In this document: positions 34,118 through 47,897 of the stretch, one piece after another | Numbering within the stretch: the stretch's first letter is position 1 | How the letters are laid out: the number at the start of each line of letters is the position of its first letter | Made by a program: the position numbers and the translations under genes | Assembly: GCF_022965805.1 (NCBI RefSeq) | Contig: NC_133103.1 | Location: forward strand, 33,389,281-33,453,280 | Length of the DNA stretch: 64,000 bases | From: Primulina eburnea | Taxonomy: Eukaryota > Streptophyta > Magnoliopsida > Lamiales > Gesneriaceae | Reading direction: 5' to 3' | Notes under the pieces: generated by a model | Seen by the model: the letters and a program-made list of their open reading frames with translations, nothing else | Databases searched by the model: none | Told to the model about the DNA's origin: nothing

Positions 34118-36269
34118 TGAAAGCGGACCGGTTACGGTGGCCGGAAGCGCAACGGAAGCACAAAAATCGAATTTTATAGAGGAAATTTCGGCCACCCCAT
34201 CTTCATGTGCAACAAATACAATAAAAACAAAATATGACATTCATAGGGTGTAAGAAAGTATTACCTATCAACTTTAAAAGTTGATTGTGGCTCCAACTTT
34301 GTTGTCAAACAACAAAGCTCCTCAAGGCATGAAGATCTACAAGCTCCTCCTCCAAATCCTTGAATCTTTCCTTCAAATTAGGCCCACCACCAACTAGGTA
34401 GATCCCCTCACAATTTTCACTAGAAAAATGTGAGGATTTTTCAAAGAGAAGTGTTTTATTCTTCAACAAATTGAAGAACACAAAAGAAGAGAAAAATGGA
34501 GAGAATTTGTATGGAGAGTTTCGGCCATATGGAGTGTAGAATGAGGGAGGAGAATCAAGTCTTGGGGTTGCAAAAAGTTGATACAAAAAGTTGCATGCCA
34601 ACCATTATTTTAATCAAAAGTATTCCCAAACTCTTCACCTCCCATGCATGCATATAATATAGTTTTTAATCAAATTAAAAACTTTGGACTAAATTTAATT
34701 ATCTCAAACACATTTGAGACTAATTAAACATTACTTGAATTTACCCAAGTCCCACTAGTTAAATAATTATTTTAATTGAGCTCTACAAGACTCAATATTA
34801 TTTAATTAATCCAACACTTGAATTAATTTAATTATTTGGGCTCTACTAGGCCCACTAGTGTTTAATTAATTCAACACTTGAATTAATTTAATTTAGTCCA
34901 TAATAATGTTTATGAAAATCACAATTTTCAAAAACATTAGTCACTTGGCCAAATTTTAATTTAGGAACACTTCCATAAATCAAAATTTACATTTCTCTCA
35001 TAGAAGTCATACTTCTATTTTTCTTTACACTTATAAACACATTTATAAGCCGTTCAACACTTTGAACTATTTTCTCCTTTATAGAAGTCATACTTCTAAT
35101 TTTTCCTTACGCTTATAAACTCTTTTATAAGCCGTTCAACACATTGAACTATTTTTACTTCTCATCGGGATTTACAAAGCTAGTACTTGTGTGGCCCTCA
35201 ATGGTTCATTGATACAACTAGCCGTGGGTTCACATCTCCATGTGATTCGGACTAAACATGTCCTTATTCGAGCATACCCCAATTGCTCCATTCTTACTTA
35301 TCAACTCCTTGATAGTAAGAACGTCAGAACTCAAGTCTGATAGTACCCAATCAATCACGTTAAACGCCTAGCAGCATCGCTTACGTGATTCCCTAGGTAT
35401 CACATGATAGTGCCTGCAAGAACCATTCAATTATGGTTAGCGTACAGTACGGTCCCTTCAACTCATATATCCCGATCGATTCGACAACCATTGGTTTATC
35501 GAGAGTTGTCAATGAATCGATACTATGTGTCATGTCGTAGTTGCATCGATGGTGCAATCTATGAAACACCTTTCATAATTACAACCATACTCTGGCCAGA
35601 GATTTCGATCTACATACACATGATAACACATAGGATATCCATACCCGAAGGTAAGCGGTGAATCCCCGACTACAATGCATCGACTCCTATGTGTTTCGAC
35701 AGAACACCCAACCTTGCCACCTGATGACCCCATGAGAGTCGGTAAACAAGTCAAAGTGTAATTCTAGCACATAGAGTCTCAATGTTGTCCCGGGTCATAA
35801 GGACTAATTCTGTACAACCATAAACCAGGACTTTTCCACTCGATAAGTGAGAACCACTTGGAAAGTCCTTTTATGGAGGGTTGTTCAGTGCACTCTACAA
35901 GGAGCACCTATCTGCATGTTCGGACATCACAATGTCCCCTACCAATGAAACATGGTACTCACATCGCAGATACTAGTCTCTAACTCGAGCGGCCTATATC
36001 CTTCTTAGTGGCGGCTGAATCGACTAGGAACCGTTTAGAATATACAGTATTACAAATATGAGTTTCATGATACTCATCATATGAGCATCTCATATTCTTT
36101 CTACTATTTGTATATTCAAGGGCTTTATCTATGCAGCTAGCATGGGTATACAGATAAAGATTTGCCAAAGTAATAATTTCAAATATTATTAAAATAAAGA
36201 CTGCTTATTCATAGAGTTTCATTGTGAACACTCGGCCAACACTTGGCTCGACGGGCACCTACTCTAACA
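34118..36269 (-). repeat. Solo LTR of the F copia family inside H reverse transcriptase
   Basis: 2152 bp, plus strand TGAAAGCGGACCGG ... CTACTCTAACA. Perfect TSD GATAT at 34113-34117 and 36270-36274. It contains a local duplication of the ACTTATAAAC...CATTGAACTATTTT region (about 35000-35160) not found in F1 or F2. Intra-element LTR recombination removed the rest. Confidence 0.92.
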
Positions 36270-37212
36270 GATATCTCTGTAATCAATGCAAAGACGCAAT
36301 GATCCATCTTTCTTCTTGACAAAAAGAACCGGAGCTCCCCAAGGCGAAGAACTCGGTCGAATGAAACCTTTATCTAAAACATCTTGCAACTGCGTCTTCA
36401 ACTCTTTCATCTCTGTAGGGGTCATTCTATACGGAGCCTTAGAAATAGGAACCGAACCTAGAACTAGATCAATCACAAACTCTACATCTCTGTCCGACGG
36501 CAAACCCGGCACATCATCCTCAAATACTTCAGAGAACTCTCTCACAACATCAATATCATCAACATTCAACTTAATCATTCTATCCACATCAACAGTAGAA
36601 GCCAGAAACCCATCACAACCTATATACGACAACTTCTTAGCCTCAAGACACGAAATAAAAGGAAGGACCAGCGAAGTACCTGCACTGGCGAGCATACCTT
36701 CCTTATTGCCATCATCTGCAAATGTCACCGTCTTAACAACACAATCAATCACTGCACGATAGGTTGAAAGCCAATCCATGCCAAGTATAATATCAAATGC
36801 GACCATTGGAATAACAATCAAATCAGCAAAAACCACTCGCTCATCAATTTGAACAGAGCACGCATACACAATAGACGTCGGGCACAACACATCCCCCGAA
36901 GGCAAAACAACATTGAACTGGAGGGGAAGAACAGAAGGAACTATACCCAAAGATCTCAAAAATAGTTCAGACATAAAATAATGAGTAGCACCTGTATCAA
37001 TCAATGTCGTAGCTACTCTGCCTGAAATTAAAATAGTGCTAGAGATCATAGAAGAATCATGGTTTATACCTTCCTTGGTCATGGTAAAGATGCGACCCTG
37101 AACCTTCTCTTTACTCGCTCCTCTTGGACAGTCTTTGGCAATATGGCCTGCAGTGCCACATCGATAGCAAGTATGAGTACCAAATCTGCACTCTCCCCGA
37201 TGATGTCGACTG
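36270..37212 (-). pseudogene. H gag zinc knuckle, protease and first part of RT
   Basis: From 37212 the frame gives the zinc knuckle ([14 protein letters not shown]), then the protease [14 protein letters not shown] with its conserved [13 protein letters not shown], and the RT beginning [16 protein letters not shown] and [20 protein letters not shown]. It is open until the solo LTR. The upstream part of gag lies at 47024-47896 beyond element F2. Confidence 0.88.
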
Positions 37213-39281
37213 TGAAAGGGGATCGGTTACGGTGGCCGGAAGCGCAACGGAAGCTCAAAAATTTCGATTTTAGCATATAAATTTCGGCCACCTTGATTTT
37301 GTGTAGGAAATACAATAAAACACCAAAATGACATTCATAGTGTGTTTAGAAATAGTTACCTATCAACCTCTTAAGGTTGATGATGGCTCCAACTTAGTTG
37401 ATATACAACTAAGCTCTTGATGGCAAGACAATCTACAAGCTTCACCTTGTTCTTGAATCTTTCCTTCAAAATTAGGCCCACCACTAGCAAACTAGAACCC
37501 CTTTTATTTTGCACTAGAAAAATAAAAGGATTTTTCAAGGAGAAGTATTTTTCTTCCTCAACACTTGAAGAGAAAAATTGAGAGAAAACTTGAGAGAATT
37601 ATGCATCAATATTTCGGCCTTTGTATGTATCAATGGGGAGAAGGGAGACTTGTCTTTGCCTTGCAAAAAGTAGAGACAAAAGTAGCATGCCAAGCCTTGA
37701 TAGTTGCAAAAGTTGTCTCCAACCCTTCACCTCCCATGCATGCATATTATATGGTTTATTATCAAAATAAAAACCATGGACTAAATTTAATTATCTCAAA
37801 CATATTTGAGACTAATTAAACATTACTTGAATTTACCCAAGTCCCACTAGTTAAATAATTAATTTAAATTGAGCTCTACAAGACTCAATATAATTTAATT
37901 AATTCAACACTTGAATTAATTTAATTATTTGGACTCTACTAGGTCCACTAGTGTTTAATTAATTCAACACTTGAATTAATTTAATTTAGTCCATAATAAT
38001 GTTTATGAAAATCACAATTTTCAAATACATTATTCAATTGGCCAAATTTTAATTTAGGAACACTTCCATAAATTAAAATTTACATTTCTCTCATAGAAGT
38101 CATACTTCTATTTTTCCTTACACTTATAAACTCATTTATAAGTCGTTCAACACATTGAACTATTTTTTACTTCTCAACGGGATCTAGAAAGCCAGCACTT
38201 GTGTGGCCCTCAATGGTTCATTGATACAACTAGCCGTGGGTTAACATCTCCATGTGATTCGGACTAAACATGTCCTTATATGAGCATACCCCAATTGCTC
38301 CATTCTTACTTATCAACTCTTTGATAAAAAGAACGTCAGAACTCAAGTCTGATAGCACCCAACGAATCATGTTAAACGCCTAGCAACATCGCTTACATGA
38401 TTCCCTAGGTATCAAATGATAGTGCCTGCAAGAACCATTCAATTATGGTTAGCGTACAGTACGGTCCCTTCAACTCATATATCCCGACCGATTCGACAAC
38501 CATTGGTTTATCAAGAGTTGTCAATGAATCGATACTATGTGTCATGTTGTAGTTGCATCGATGGTGTAATCTATGAAACCCCTTTCATAATTACCACCAT
38601 ACTCTGATCAGAGATTTCAATCTACATACACATGAGAACACATAGGATATCCATACCCGAAAGTAAGCGGTGAATCCCCGACTACAATGCATCGACTCCT
38701 ATATGTTTCGACAGAACACCCAACCTTGCCACCTGATGACCCCATGAGAGTCGGTAAACAAGCCAAAGTGTAATTCTAGCACATAGAGTCTCAATGTTGT
38801 CCCGGGTCATAAGGACTAATGGTGTACAACCATAAACTAGGACTATTCCACTCGATAAGTGAGAACCACTTGGAAAGTCCTTTTATGGAGGGTTGTTCAG
38901 TGCACTCTACAAGGAGCACCTATCTGCATGTTCGGACATCACAATGTCCCCTACCAATGAAACATGGTACTCACATCGCAGATACTAGTCTCTAACTCGA
39001 GCGGCCTATGTCCTTCTTAGTGGCGGCTGAATCGACTAGGAACCGTTTAGAATATACAGTATTCCAAATATGAGTTTCATGATACTCATCATATGAGCAT
39101 CTCATATTCTTTCTACTATTTGTATATTCAAGGACTTTATCTATGCAACTAGCTTGGGTATACAGATAAAGATGCGCCAATATAATAAATTCAAATATTA
39201 TTAAAATAAAGATCGTTTATACATAGAGTTTCATCGTGAACACTCGGCCAACACTTGGCTCGACGTGCACCTACTCTAACA
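37213..39281 (-). repeat. 3' LTR of F2
   Basis: 2069 bp. It holds GCGCAACGGAAG near its left end, which the 5' LTR lacks. The polypurine tract complement (ATCTCCCACTTG) follows at 39282. Confidence 0.92.
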
Positions 39282-39295
39282 ATCTCCCACTTGCA

Positions 39296-41074
39296 CTAGA
39301 GCCAACTACCCATATACTTCAGACCCATTGATTCGCGATGCTTCTCGAATGATGGTCCTGGTAAAGGCTTAGTTAGTGGATCAGCAACATTATTTGCGGA
39401 GTCGACTTTGTCAATCATGACATCTCCTCTTTCCACGATCTCTCTGAGGATGTGGTACTTTCTCAATACGTGTTTGGACTTCTGATGAGATCTCGGCTCC
39501 TTTGCTTGAGCAATCGCTCCCGTGTTGTCACAAAACACAGGGACAGGAGCAACTCCATTAGGAATGACGCCCAACTCTTGGACGAAATTCCTTATCCAAA
39601 CTGCCTCCTTTGCTGCAGCTGATGCAGCAATGTATTCTGCCTCAGTGGTGGAATCCGCTGAACTGTCTTGCTTGGAACTCTTCCAAGAGACAGCAGCACC
39701 ATTGAGCATGAATAGGAATCCAGAGGTTGACTTTGAGTCATCAATATCGCTTTGGAAGCTAGAGTCGGTATAGCCTTCCAATTTTAGTTCTCCACCCCCA
39801 TAGACCAAGAACAATTTATTGGTCCTCCTCAAATACTTGAGGATGTCTTTCACAGCTTTCCAGTGTGGAAGACCAGGGTTGGATTGATATCTACTCACTA
39901 CACTTAGTGCGAAGGCCACGTCAGGACGTGTAGATATCATCGCCGCTATCTCTTCATCAGTCTTGGGAGACATGGACTTGGATAGGGACACGCCATGACA
40001 CATTGGTAGATGTCCTCTCTTGGACTCATCTATCCAGAACCGCTTCAGGATGGTATCAATGTATGTGGACTGGGTGAGACCAAGCAATCTTTTTGATCTA
40101 TCTCTATAGATCTGTATTCTCAATACAAAAGATGCTTCACCCAAGTCTTGCATCGAGAACTTGCTTGCTAACCATATCTTAGTTGATTGCAACATTCCTA
40201 CATCATTCCCAATGAGTAGAATGTCATCAACATACAGCCCCAGGAATGTCACAGCACTCCCACTGACCTTCTTATACACACAGGGTTCCTCAGGATTCTT
40301 AGTAAAATCAAACTCTTTGATTGTACTATCGAATCTAAGGTTCCAACTCCTAGATGCCTGTTTTAGACCATAAATAGATCTCTGAAGTTTGCATACCATA
40401 TGCTCACTTCCGACAGATGTAAACCCTTCGGGTTGAGACATGTAAATTTCTTCCTTAATATCCCCATTAAGAAATGCTGTCTTAACATCCATCTGCCATA
40501 TCTCATAGTCATACCATGCAGCTATGGCTAGCAAAATCCTTATGGACTTGAACATTGCGACTGGACAAAAAGTTTCTTCAAAGTCAACTCCTTGTCTTTG
40601 AGTATATCCTTTTGCCACCAATCGCGCCTTGAAGGTCAATACCTTCCCATCCGCCCCAAGTTTCCTCTTGTAAATCCATTTGCACCCTATGGGAACAATT
40701 CCCTCAGGTGGATCCACGAGATTCCACACTTGGTTCGAATGCATGGAATTCATCTCAGATTCCATTGCTTCAAGCCACTTGGATGAATCGGCATCAGATA
40801 TTGCTTCCTTGAAGGTCCTTGGATCACATCCTAGGTTAGGCTCATCATGGTCCTCTTCAAGAAGCAGACCATACCTCATAGGTGGTCTCGAGACTCTCTC
40901 GGATCTTCTAGGAGCTTGTATCTCCTCTATTGGCTCTTCGGGTGTGGGTTCTATAATTGCGGGTGTCTCTCGAACTTCTTCGAGTTCTATCATCTCCCCT
41001 TTTCTATCCAATAGAAATTCCTTTTCTAAAAAAGTTGCATTCCCAGAAACAAACACTTTTGTTTCTTGGGGATG
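39296..41074 (-). pseudogene. F2 polyprotein, C-terminal part: linker, RT, RNase H
   Basis: It is in frame with the upstream part and separated from it by one UAG at 41075-41077. Visible: RT ([32 protein letters not shown]) and RNase H (YTDSSFQSDIDDSKSTSGF; STTEAEYIAASAAAKEAVWI; DPLTKPLPG). Between IAAM and ISTRPDV about 15 residues present in F1 are deleted in frame. No other break is seen. The stop and deletion suggest that this copy is inactive despite its youth. Confidence 0.88.
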
Positions 41075-43177
41075 CTAGAAGTAGTATCCAACCGAATTCT
41101 TTGGATATCCCACAAAGTAACATAAAATGGATCGACTATCCAATTTATCTCCCACTACCTGCTTCACATAAGTAGGGCACCCCCGTATTCTAAGATAAGA
41201 ATATTTGGGTGGCTTTCCCATCCATATCTCATATGGAGTCTTGTCAACTGCTTTTGAATGGACATTGTTCAACAACAGTGCCGCTGTCTCAAGCGCATAT
41301 CCCCAAAATGATGGCGGCAACTCCGTGAACCCCATCATAGACCGAACCATGTCCATCAAAGTCCGGTTACGACGCTCCGAAAAACCATTCAACTGTGGTG
41401 TAGCAGGCGGAGTCCACTGTGAGAGAATCCGATTCTCCCTAAGATTCTCTTGGAACTCGGCACTCAAGTACTCACCACCTCGATCCGATCGAAGTGCCTT
41501 GATGCTTCGTCCCAATTGCTTCTCTACTTCACTTCTGAATTCTTTGAACCTTTCAATGGCTTCAGATTTGTATTTCATCAAATACACATACCCATACCTC
41601 GAAAAGTCATCGGTAAAGGTGATGAAGTAGGCATGTCCATGCTTAGTAGTGATGCTAAGCGGATCGCACACATCGGTATGGATCAAATCCAATAACCCTT
41701 TGGCTCGCTTCACATGGCCCTTAAAGGGAATCTTGGTCATCTTTCCTTTTAGACAGGATTCACAAGTCGTGAGAGCATTAATATCGGACATATCAAACAC
41801 GCCCACTCCCACTAGCTTGTTCATCCTTCTTAGGGAAATATGTCCTAATCGAGCATGCCATAATTGTGCCGAATGAAGAGTATCTTGTTTGCGCTTGTTT
41901 GTTGTTGTTACAGCTTGGACATTGTTAAGTGGGATATCTTTCAATTTTACGGTGTAGAGATCGTTTTCAAGTTCTCCGGTACCAATTAAACATTCGTTCT
42001 TGTAAATGTTGCAAACACCTTTGCTAAATAAACAAGAAAATCCATCTTTGTCCAACATAGAAATGGAAATAATTTTTTTCACCAAATCTGGTACAAACAA
42101 AACATCTCTCAAAACAAACTTAAAATCATTGTTTAGATGCAAGTAAACATCTCCTACAGCCTTGGCAGCAACCCTTGCCCCATTGCCCATCCTTAAGAAG
42201 GTCTCACCTTCCCGGAGCCTCCTACTTCTTCCCATCACCTGCAAATCATTACAGAGATGTGAGCCACAGCCGGTATCCAATAACCAAGAAGTAGAGTTAA
42301 TTGAAATGTTTACTTCAATATAGAACATACCCTTTCCAGAACCCTTCTGGGCAAGATATTCCTTGCAATTACGCCTCCAATGTTCAGGCTTCTTGCAGTG
42401 ATGACAAATATCAACAGTCTTGTTTGCTTTATCTGGTGTAGCTACCACAACGGGACTCGGAGCTTGCCTCTTCAAGGGCACGTTCTTCTTGGGACGTTGG
42501 AAAGAACGCTTCTTCCTCTTCCCACGTGGCTCGGTCTTCGTACCAGATGAAGAACCCACATAAAGAACCGACTTCTCTTTCTTGATGGTGGACTCAAAAG
42601 TCACAAGCATGTTCACCAACTCCTCAAGGGTCGGTTCCATCTTGTTTATATTGAAATTCACCACAAAAGGATCAAACGAGCTAGGCAGCGATAACAGCAA
42701 CACGTCGGTGGTCAACTCCGAAGGCAACATCAAATCCATGCCAACAAGCTTGTCCACGAGTCCAATCAACTTTAGGCCATGCTCATGGACCGAGGCCCCA
42801 TCTCGCATGCGCAAAGTGATTAGCTCCTTGACGGTAGCATGCCTAAGAGGCCGAGTCTGCTTACCAAAGAGCTCTTTGAGGTGCAAATGAATGTCAGCAG
42901 GACTCTTTGCACCCTCAAAACGCCTCTGCAGCTCATCATTCATAGAAGCCTGCATATAACACTTGGCCTTCAAGTCATGGTCACACCAATCCTTGTAGGT
43001 CTGCAATTCCTCAGGAGTGCAGTCAGTCGGAGCCTTATCAGGGGGCGACTCATTTAGTGTATATGCAATCTTTTCCGAGTTCAAGACAATTTTCAGATTT
43101 CTTAGCCAAGTGAGGTAGTTAGGTCCGGTTAACACATGTTTTTCGAGTATGGCAGAAGGATTGCGAATTGAAGACAT
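41075..43177 (-). pseudogene. F2 polyprotein, N-terminal part: gag, protease, integrase
   Basis: The start is the ATG at 43177 (MSSIRNPSAI); the frame is open further upstream, but gag homology begins here. Order: gag with FEGAKSPADIHLHLKELFGK, zinc knuckle CHHCKKPEHWRRNC, protease SWLLDTGCGSHLCND, integrase zinc region (HARLGHISLRRMNKL...CESCLKGKMTK), catalytic Asp in HTDVCDPLSITT, Asp in LRSDRGGEYL, Glu in NGFSERRNRTL. It ends at a UAG where F1 has a Tyr codon. Confidence 0.9.
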
Positions 43178-44952
43178 TGTCAAATAGTACTGAAAAGTAA
43201 ACAGATAAATGTTAATGACTATTTTAAAATATTTAGTAAGATATAAAGTATGGACTTTAACTTTATAAATGTTTACTCCCACTGTTTTGACATCTTTTAC
43301 TACCCTCTAGTGAAAACGGGAAACTCCTTTCCTCAGTAGGTACGTAAGGTCCAATTAGCGAATCATGATCCCGAATAATATCAGCCAATCACAATTCCTA
43401 AAAGGTAGTTTCCAATTGCATCACAATGCAACCCTCTACGTAAACTTTTGTCTCACGTTTGATTAGGACCCAATAATATGACGTCGTTCATCTTCACGTG
43501 TCAAGCCTTACCCGTCGATGTTGAACCTTAATGGACTGTCGCCATGAGTTCCCCCAATAATATGAGCCGAAATCATGGGAGTTCCACGTAGTTCACATCA
43601 CCATGTCAATGGATGTCACAGCTTTCCGGCACCCAAAGCTCCCCCAATAATATGAGCCGAGCCCCGAGTACGGGTAGCGTTCATCATGCACCCATTGTCG
43701 ATGGAAGACAAGGAAATTATAAACAAATTTATAATTCCTCTTTTCGGGCTTGATATTAATTTTGAATCTTATTCAAAATGAGGGTTTTTAATTTTGAAAG
43801 GTCTCATCATTAATTTTATTTAAAAGCTCGCCATGTTTGATCGTATGTTTGCCGGATTCATGCAACTTTGTTATTATCATAATAATAACGCACATACTCA
43901 TTATTTATAACATATCATGCATATATTATAAATAGTAAACAAAACAAGGATGATCAATCGCCCCAATACTAACGGACCGTGTGAGCTAAACATGGGCCTA
44001 GGTCCAATCCTAGGGTAAATGCACGGGATGCAATGCAACTATTACATTAGCTTCCAATATTTACATGTCTTCGATCTTCATAATCATCATGGCCACCATC
44101 TTCCAATCTTGATCATCCACTATACTAATATTTACAAATAAATATCCATGGCAAATAGGGATACATCTCATGGGGTGGGAACGGGCCATAAACCAAGCCC
44201 ACTTTATAAATTTATAATTATTACAATCATTCAACACAAAATATCCTAGCATACACCTAGCAAATTGGGCTTGGGCTTTTGATCATCCTTCATGCATAAT
44301 ATCACATATCATACACCATCAATTAATTATCACAATAATTAATTGATCCAATATTATATATCTTGATCCAATCACTAACCGCCACGATTATAAACTAAAT
44401 TAACAAAGTATACAAACACCTTTGTCTACTTTCAAATTAATTTATTTATAACCGAATGTCTTATAAATCACCATTTACTATAAATATTTAAAGTCCAACT
44501 TAAAATATTTATTTCATGAGAAAATATTTGCAACTTTGTTATTTTAAACTTAAGGGCCCTAAAATTATTTTTCACCAAAAACCGTTTTGGCCCATTTAAA
44601 ATCACAAACATGTTAGCCATCTAATGGCCCAACAACTCAAGGCCCATGACACTTTGATAATCCAAAACACTTTTGGAAAACCCTAGTCGTCATCGCCGTC
44701 GCCGGATTCCGGCCACAAAAAATTTTTTTTTTATTTTTAAAAGAGGGGCGTTCGGGCAGCCCCTCGGGCTGCCCTTGCTGCCCGAAACGGGCAGCCCCTC
44801 GGGTAGCCCGAGCTGCCCGACACGGGCAGCAACAAGCTGCCCGAAATGTCCCCAAAAAGGCCTTGGTATTTTGTTGCAAAAAATACACTCATGCGGTTAG
44901 AAATCGATCTCATCATAATATCTTGTATTTGCTACACAAAAACGTAACCATA
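43178..44952 (-). other. F2 leader, about 1.8 kb, untranslated
   Basis: No gene is supported. The 20-base phrase CCCCCAATAATATGAGCCGA occurs at 43551 and 43641, with looser copies near 43372 and 43470, all in a stretch rich in ATG-containing short frames. Toward the PBS it has a GC-rich hairpin cluster (44754-44830). Confidence 0.6.
44754..44830 (-). repeat. Three consecutive perfect hairpins in the F2 leader
   Basis: Stems GGGCAGCC/GGCTGCCC (44754-44774), GCTGCCCG/CGGGCAGC around a three-base loop (44777-44795), and the same stem again (44812-44830). The block is the only GC-rich part of the leader and lies about 120 bases from the PBS. A packaging or dimerisation role is a guess. Confidence 0.65.
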
Positions 44953-44964
44953 GCTCGGATACCA
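44953..44964 (-). promoter_or_regulatory. Primer-binding site of F2
   Basis: On the minus strand TGGTATCCGAGC, the initiator tRNA-Met complement with one mismatch, two bases from the LTR. Confidence 0.85.
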
Positions 44965-44966
44965 CT

Positions 44967-47023
44967 TGAAAGGGGATCGGTTACGGTGGCCGGAAGCTCA
45001 AAAATTTCGATTTTAGCATATAAATTTCGGCCACCTAGATTTTGTGTAGGAAATACAATAAAACACCAAAATGACATTCATAGTGTGTTTAGAAATAGTT
45101 ACCTATCAACCTCTTAAGGTTGATGATGGCTCCAACTTAGTTGATATACAACTAAGCTCTTGATGGCAAGACAATCTACAAGCTTCACCTTGTTCTTGAA
45201 TCTTTCCTTCAAAATTAGGCCCACCACTAGCAAACTAGAACCCCTTTTATTTTGCACTAGAAAAATAAAAGGATTTTTCAAGGAGAAGTATTTTTCTTCC
45301 TCAACACTTGAAGAGAAAAATTGAGAGAAAACTTGAGAGAATTATGCATCAATATTTCGGCCATTGTATGTATCAATGGGGAGAAGGGAGACTTGTCTTG
45401 GTCTTGCAAAAAGTAGAGACAAAAGTAGCATGCCAAGCCTTGATAGTTGCAAAAGTTGTCTCCAACCCTTCACCTCCCATGCATGCATATTATATGGTTT
45501 ATTATCAAAATAAAAACCATGGACTAAATTTAATTATCTCAAACATATTTGAGACTAATTAAACATTACTTGAATTTACCCAAGTCCCACTAGTTAAATA
45601 ATTAATTTAAATTGAGCTCTACAAGACTCAATATAATTTAATTAATTCAACACTTGAATTAATTTAATTATTTGGACTCTACTAGGTCCACTAGTGTTTA
45701 ATTAATTCAACACTTGAATTAATTTAATTTAGTCCATAATAATGTTTATGAAAATCACAATTTTCAAATACATTATTCAATTGGCCAAATTTTAATTTAG
45801 GAATACTTCCATAAATTAAAATTTACATTTCTCTCATAGAAGTCATACTTCTATTTTTCCTTACACTTATAAACTCATTTATAAGTCGTTCAACACATTG
45901 AACTATTTTTTACTTCTCAACAGGATCTAGAAAGCCAGCACTTGTGTGGCCCTCAATGGTTCATTGATACAACTAGCTGTGGGTTCACATCTCCATGTGA
46001 TTCGGACTAAACATGTCCTTATATGCGCATACCCCAATTGCTCCATTCTTACTTATCAACTCTTTGATAACAAGAACGTCAGAACTCAAGTCTGATAGCA
46101 CCCAACGAATCATGTTAAACGCCTAGCAACATCGCTTACATGATTCCCTAGGTATCAAATGATAGTGCCTGCAAGAACCATTCAATTATGGTTAGCGTAC
46201 AGTACGGTCCCTTCAACTCATATATCCCGACCGATTCGACAACCATTGGTTTATCGAGAGTTGTCAATGAATCGATACTATGTGTCATGTTGTAGTTGCA
46301 TCGATGGTGTAATCTATGAAACCCCTTTGATAATTACCACCATACTCTGATCAGAGATTTCAATCTACATACACATGAGAACACATAGGATATCCATACC
46401 CGAAGGTAAGCGGTGAATCCCCGACTACAATGCATCGACTCCTATATGTTTCGACAGAACACCCAACCTTGCCACCTGATGACCCCATGAGAGTCGGTAA
46501 ACAAGCCAAAGTGTAATTCTAGCACATAGAGTCTCAATGTTGTCCCGGGTCATAAGGAATAATGGTGTACAACCATAAACTAGGGCTATTCCACTCGATA
46601 AGTGAGAACCACTTGGAAAGTCCTTTTATGGAGGGTTGTTCAGTGCACTCTACAAGGAGCACCTATCTGCATGTTCGGACATCACAATGTCCCCTACCAA
46701 TGAAACATGGTACTCACATCGCAGATACTAGTCTCTAACTCGAGCGGCCTATATCCTTCTTAGTGGCGGCTGAATCGACTAGGAACCGTTTAGAATATAC
46801 AGTATTCCAAATATGAGTTTCATGATACTCATCATATGAGCATCTCATATTCTTTCTACTATTTGTATATTCAAGGACTTTATCTATGCAACTAGCATGG
46901 GTATACAGATAAAGATGCGCCAATATAATAATTCAAATATTATTAAAATAAAGATCGTTTATACATAGAGTTTCATCGTGAACACTCGGCCAACACTTGG
47001 CTCGACGGGCACCTACTCTAATA
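44967..47023 (-). repeat. 5' LTR of F2
   Basis: 2057 bp. The plus-strand right end reads CTAATA in place of CTAACA, so the terminal CA has mutated. TSD follows at 47024. Confidence 0.92.
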
Positions 47024-47897
47024 GACTGCACTTGGGACACAAAGGCTTCTCAGGATCAAATGGAACTGCCGGTGGTTTAGGACTCAGCTCTATTTTGCCT
47101 TTCACTTTGAAACGATCCTTTCCTCTTTGATTTGAACCCTGGCCTCTCTGAGCAATGGCCTGCTGCCTCGCCTGTCTTTCCCTGGCAATGTCTTTCTCAT
47201 CTTGCTCGGCAAACAAAGCCTTAGCCACAATCTCTTTAAATGTCACAGCCTTCGACATGTTGATATCTCTCCGAATCTCTGCTCGAAGGCCTCGAATGAA
47301 ATGAGCACCCTTATCTTTGTCATTGGAAGCAATATATGGGACAAACAGACAGCCCTCCTCAAACTTCAAGATGTACTCATCAACATTCATACCTCCTTGT
47401 CAAAGCTCCAAGAACTCAGTCACCTTCCTGGCTCGAAGTGCGTCTGGGAAGTACTTGTCATAAAACAGATCAGTGAACTCTTGCCATTTCAATGCTGGAA
47501 CGTCAACACCAACCTTAGTAGAATTCCACCAAATGCGTGCAGCTTTGACTAACATGAATACTGCACAACTGATTCTGTCCTTGTCTTCGTAGTTGAGATG
47601 ATTGAAAATCGCTTCAAGAGCTTTGATCCATTCTACGGCTATCAATGGATCAGTGCTTCCTGCAAATTCAGGCAGATCCATCCTCTTGAAAGCAGTAAAG
47701 ATGCCATCGGTACCAACTGTTTGAGCTACCTGACCTCTACGCTGTCCTCTACCTTGGCCTGTACCTTGCATACGTAGCAACTGCTGGATCTGCTCACTAT
47801 GGATCTTGGCTTGCTCTTTCAACAACCTGCCGAACTCATCGACAACTCTAGAGGAAGAACTATCCTCACCCTCTACTGCTTTCCTCTTAGGAGGCAT
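47024..47897 (-). pseudogene. H gag, N-terminal and capsid part
   Basis: The start codon is exactly at 47897-47895 (MPPKRKAVEGEDSSSS). The capsid region shows FKRMDLPEFAGSTDPLIAVE, WWNSTKVGV and FTDLFYDKYFPDALRARKV. A UGA stop at about 47400 interrupts the phrase before QGGMNVDEYILKFEEG. The zinc-binding tail (CPKC...) continues at 37212 after F2. Element J inserted at the start codon. Confidence 0.88.

Larger units (their letters stand above)
37213..47023 (-). mobile_element. Element F2: full-length Ty1/copia retrotransposon inserted in H gag
   Basis: LTRs at 37213-39281 and 44967-47023, perfect TSD GACTG (37208-37212 and 47024-47028), PBS, long leader, and one polyprotein frame from 43177 to 39296 with one stop. 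Length 9811 bp. LTRs are nearly identical apart from a 12-bp difference near their ends, so the insertion is young. The RT carries YVDDILLIGND. I would place it near the Tork/TAR lineages, without certainty. Confidence 0.93.

Noticed and set aside
39522..42890. Plus-strand open frames opposite F2 gag-pol
   Set aside because: Shadows of the minus-strand polyprotein.
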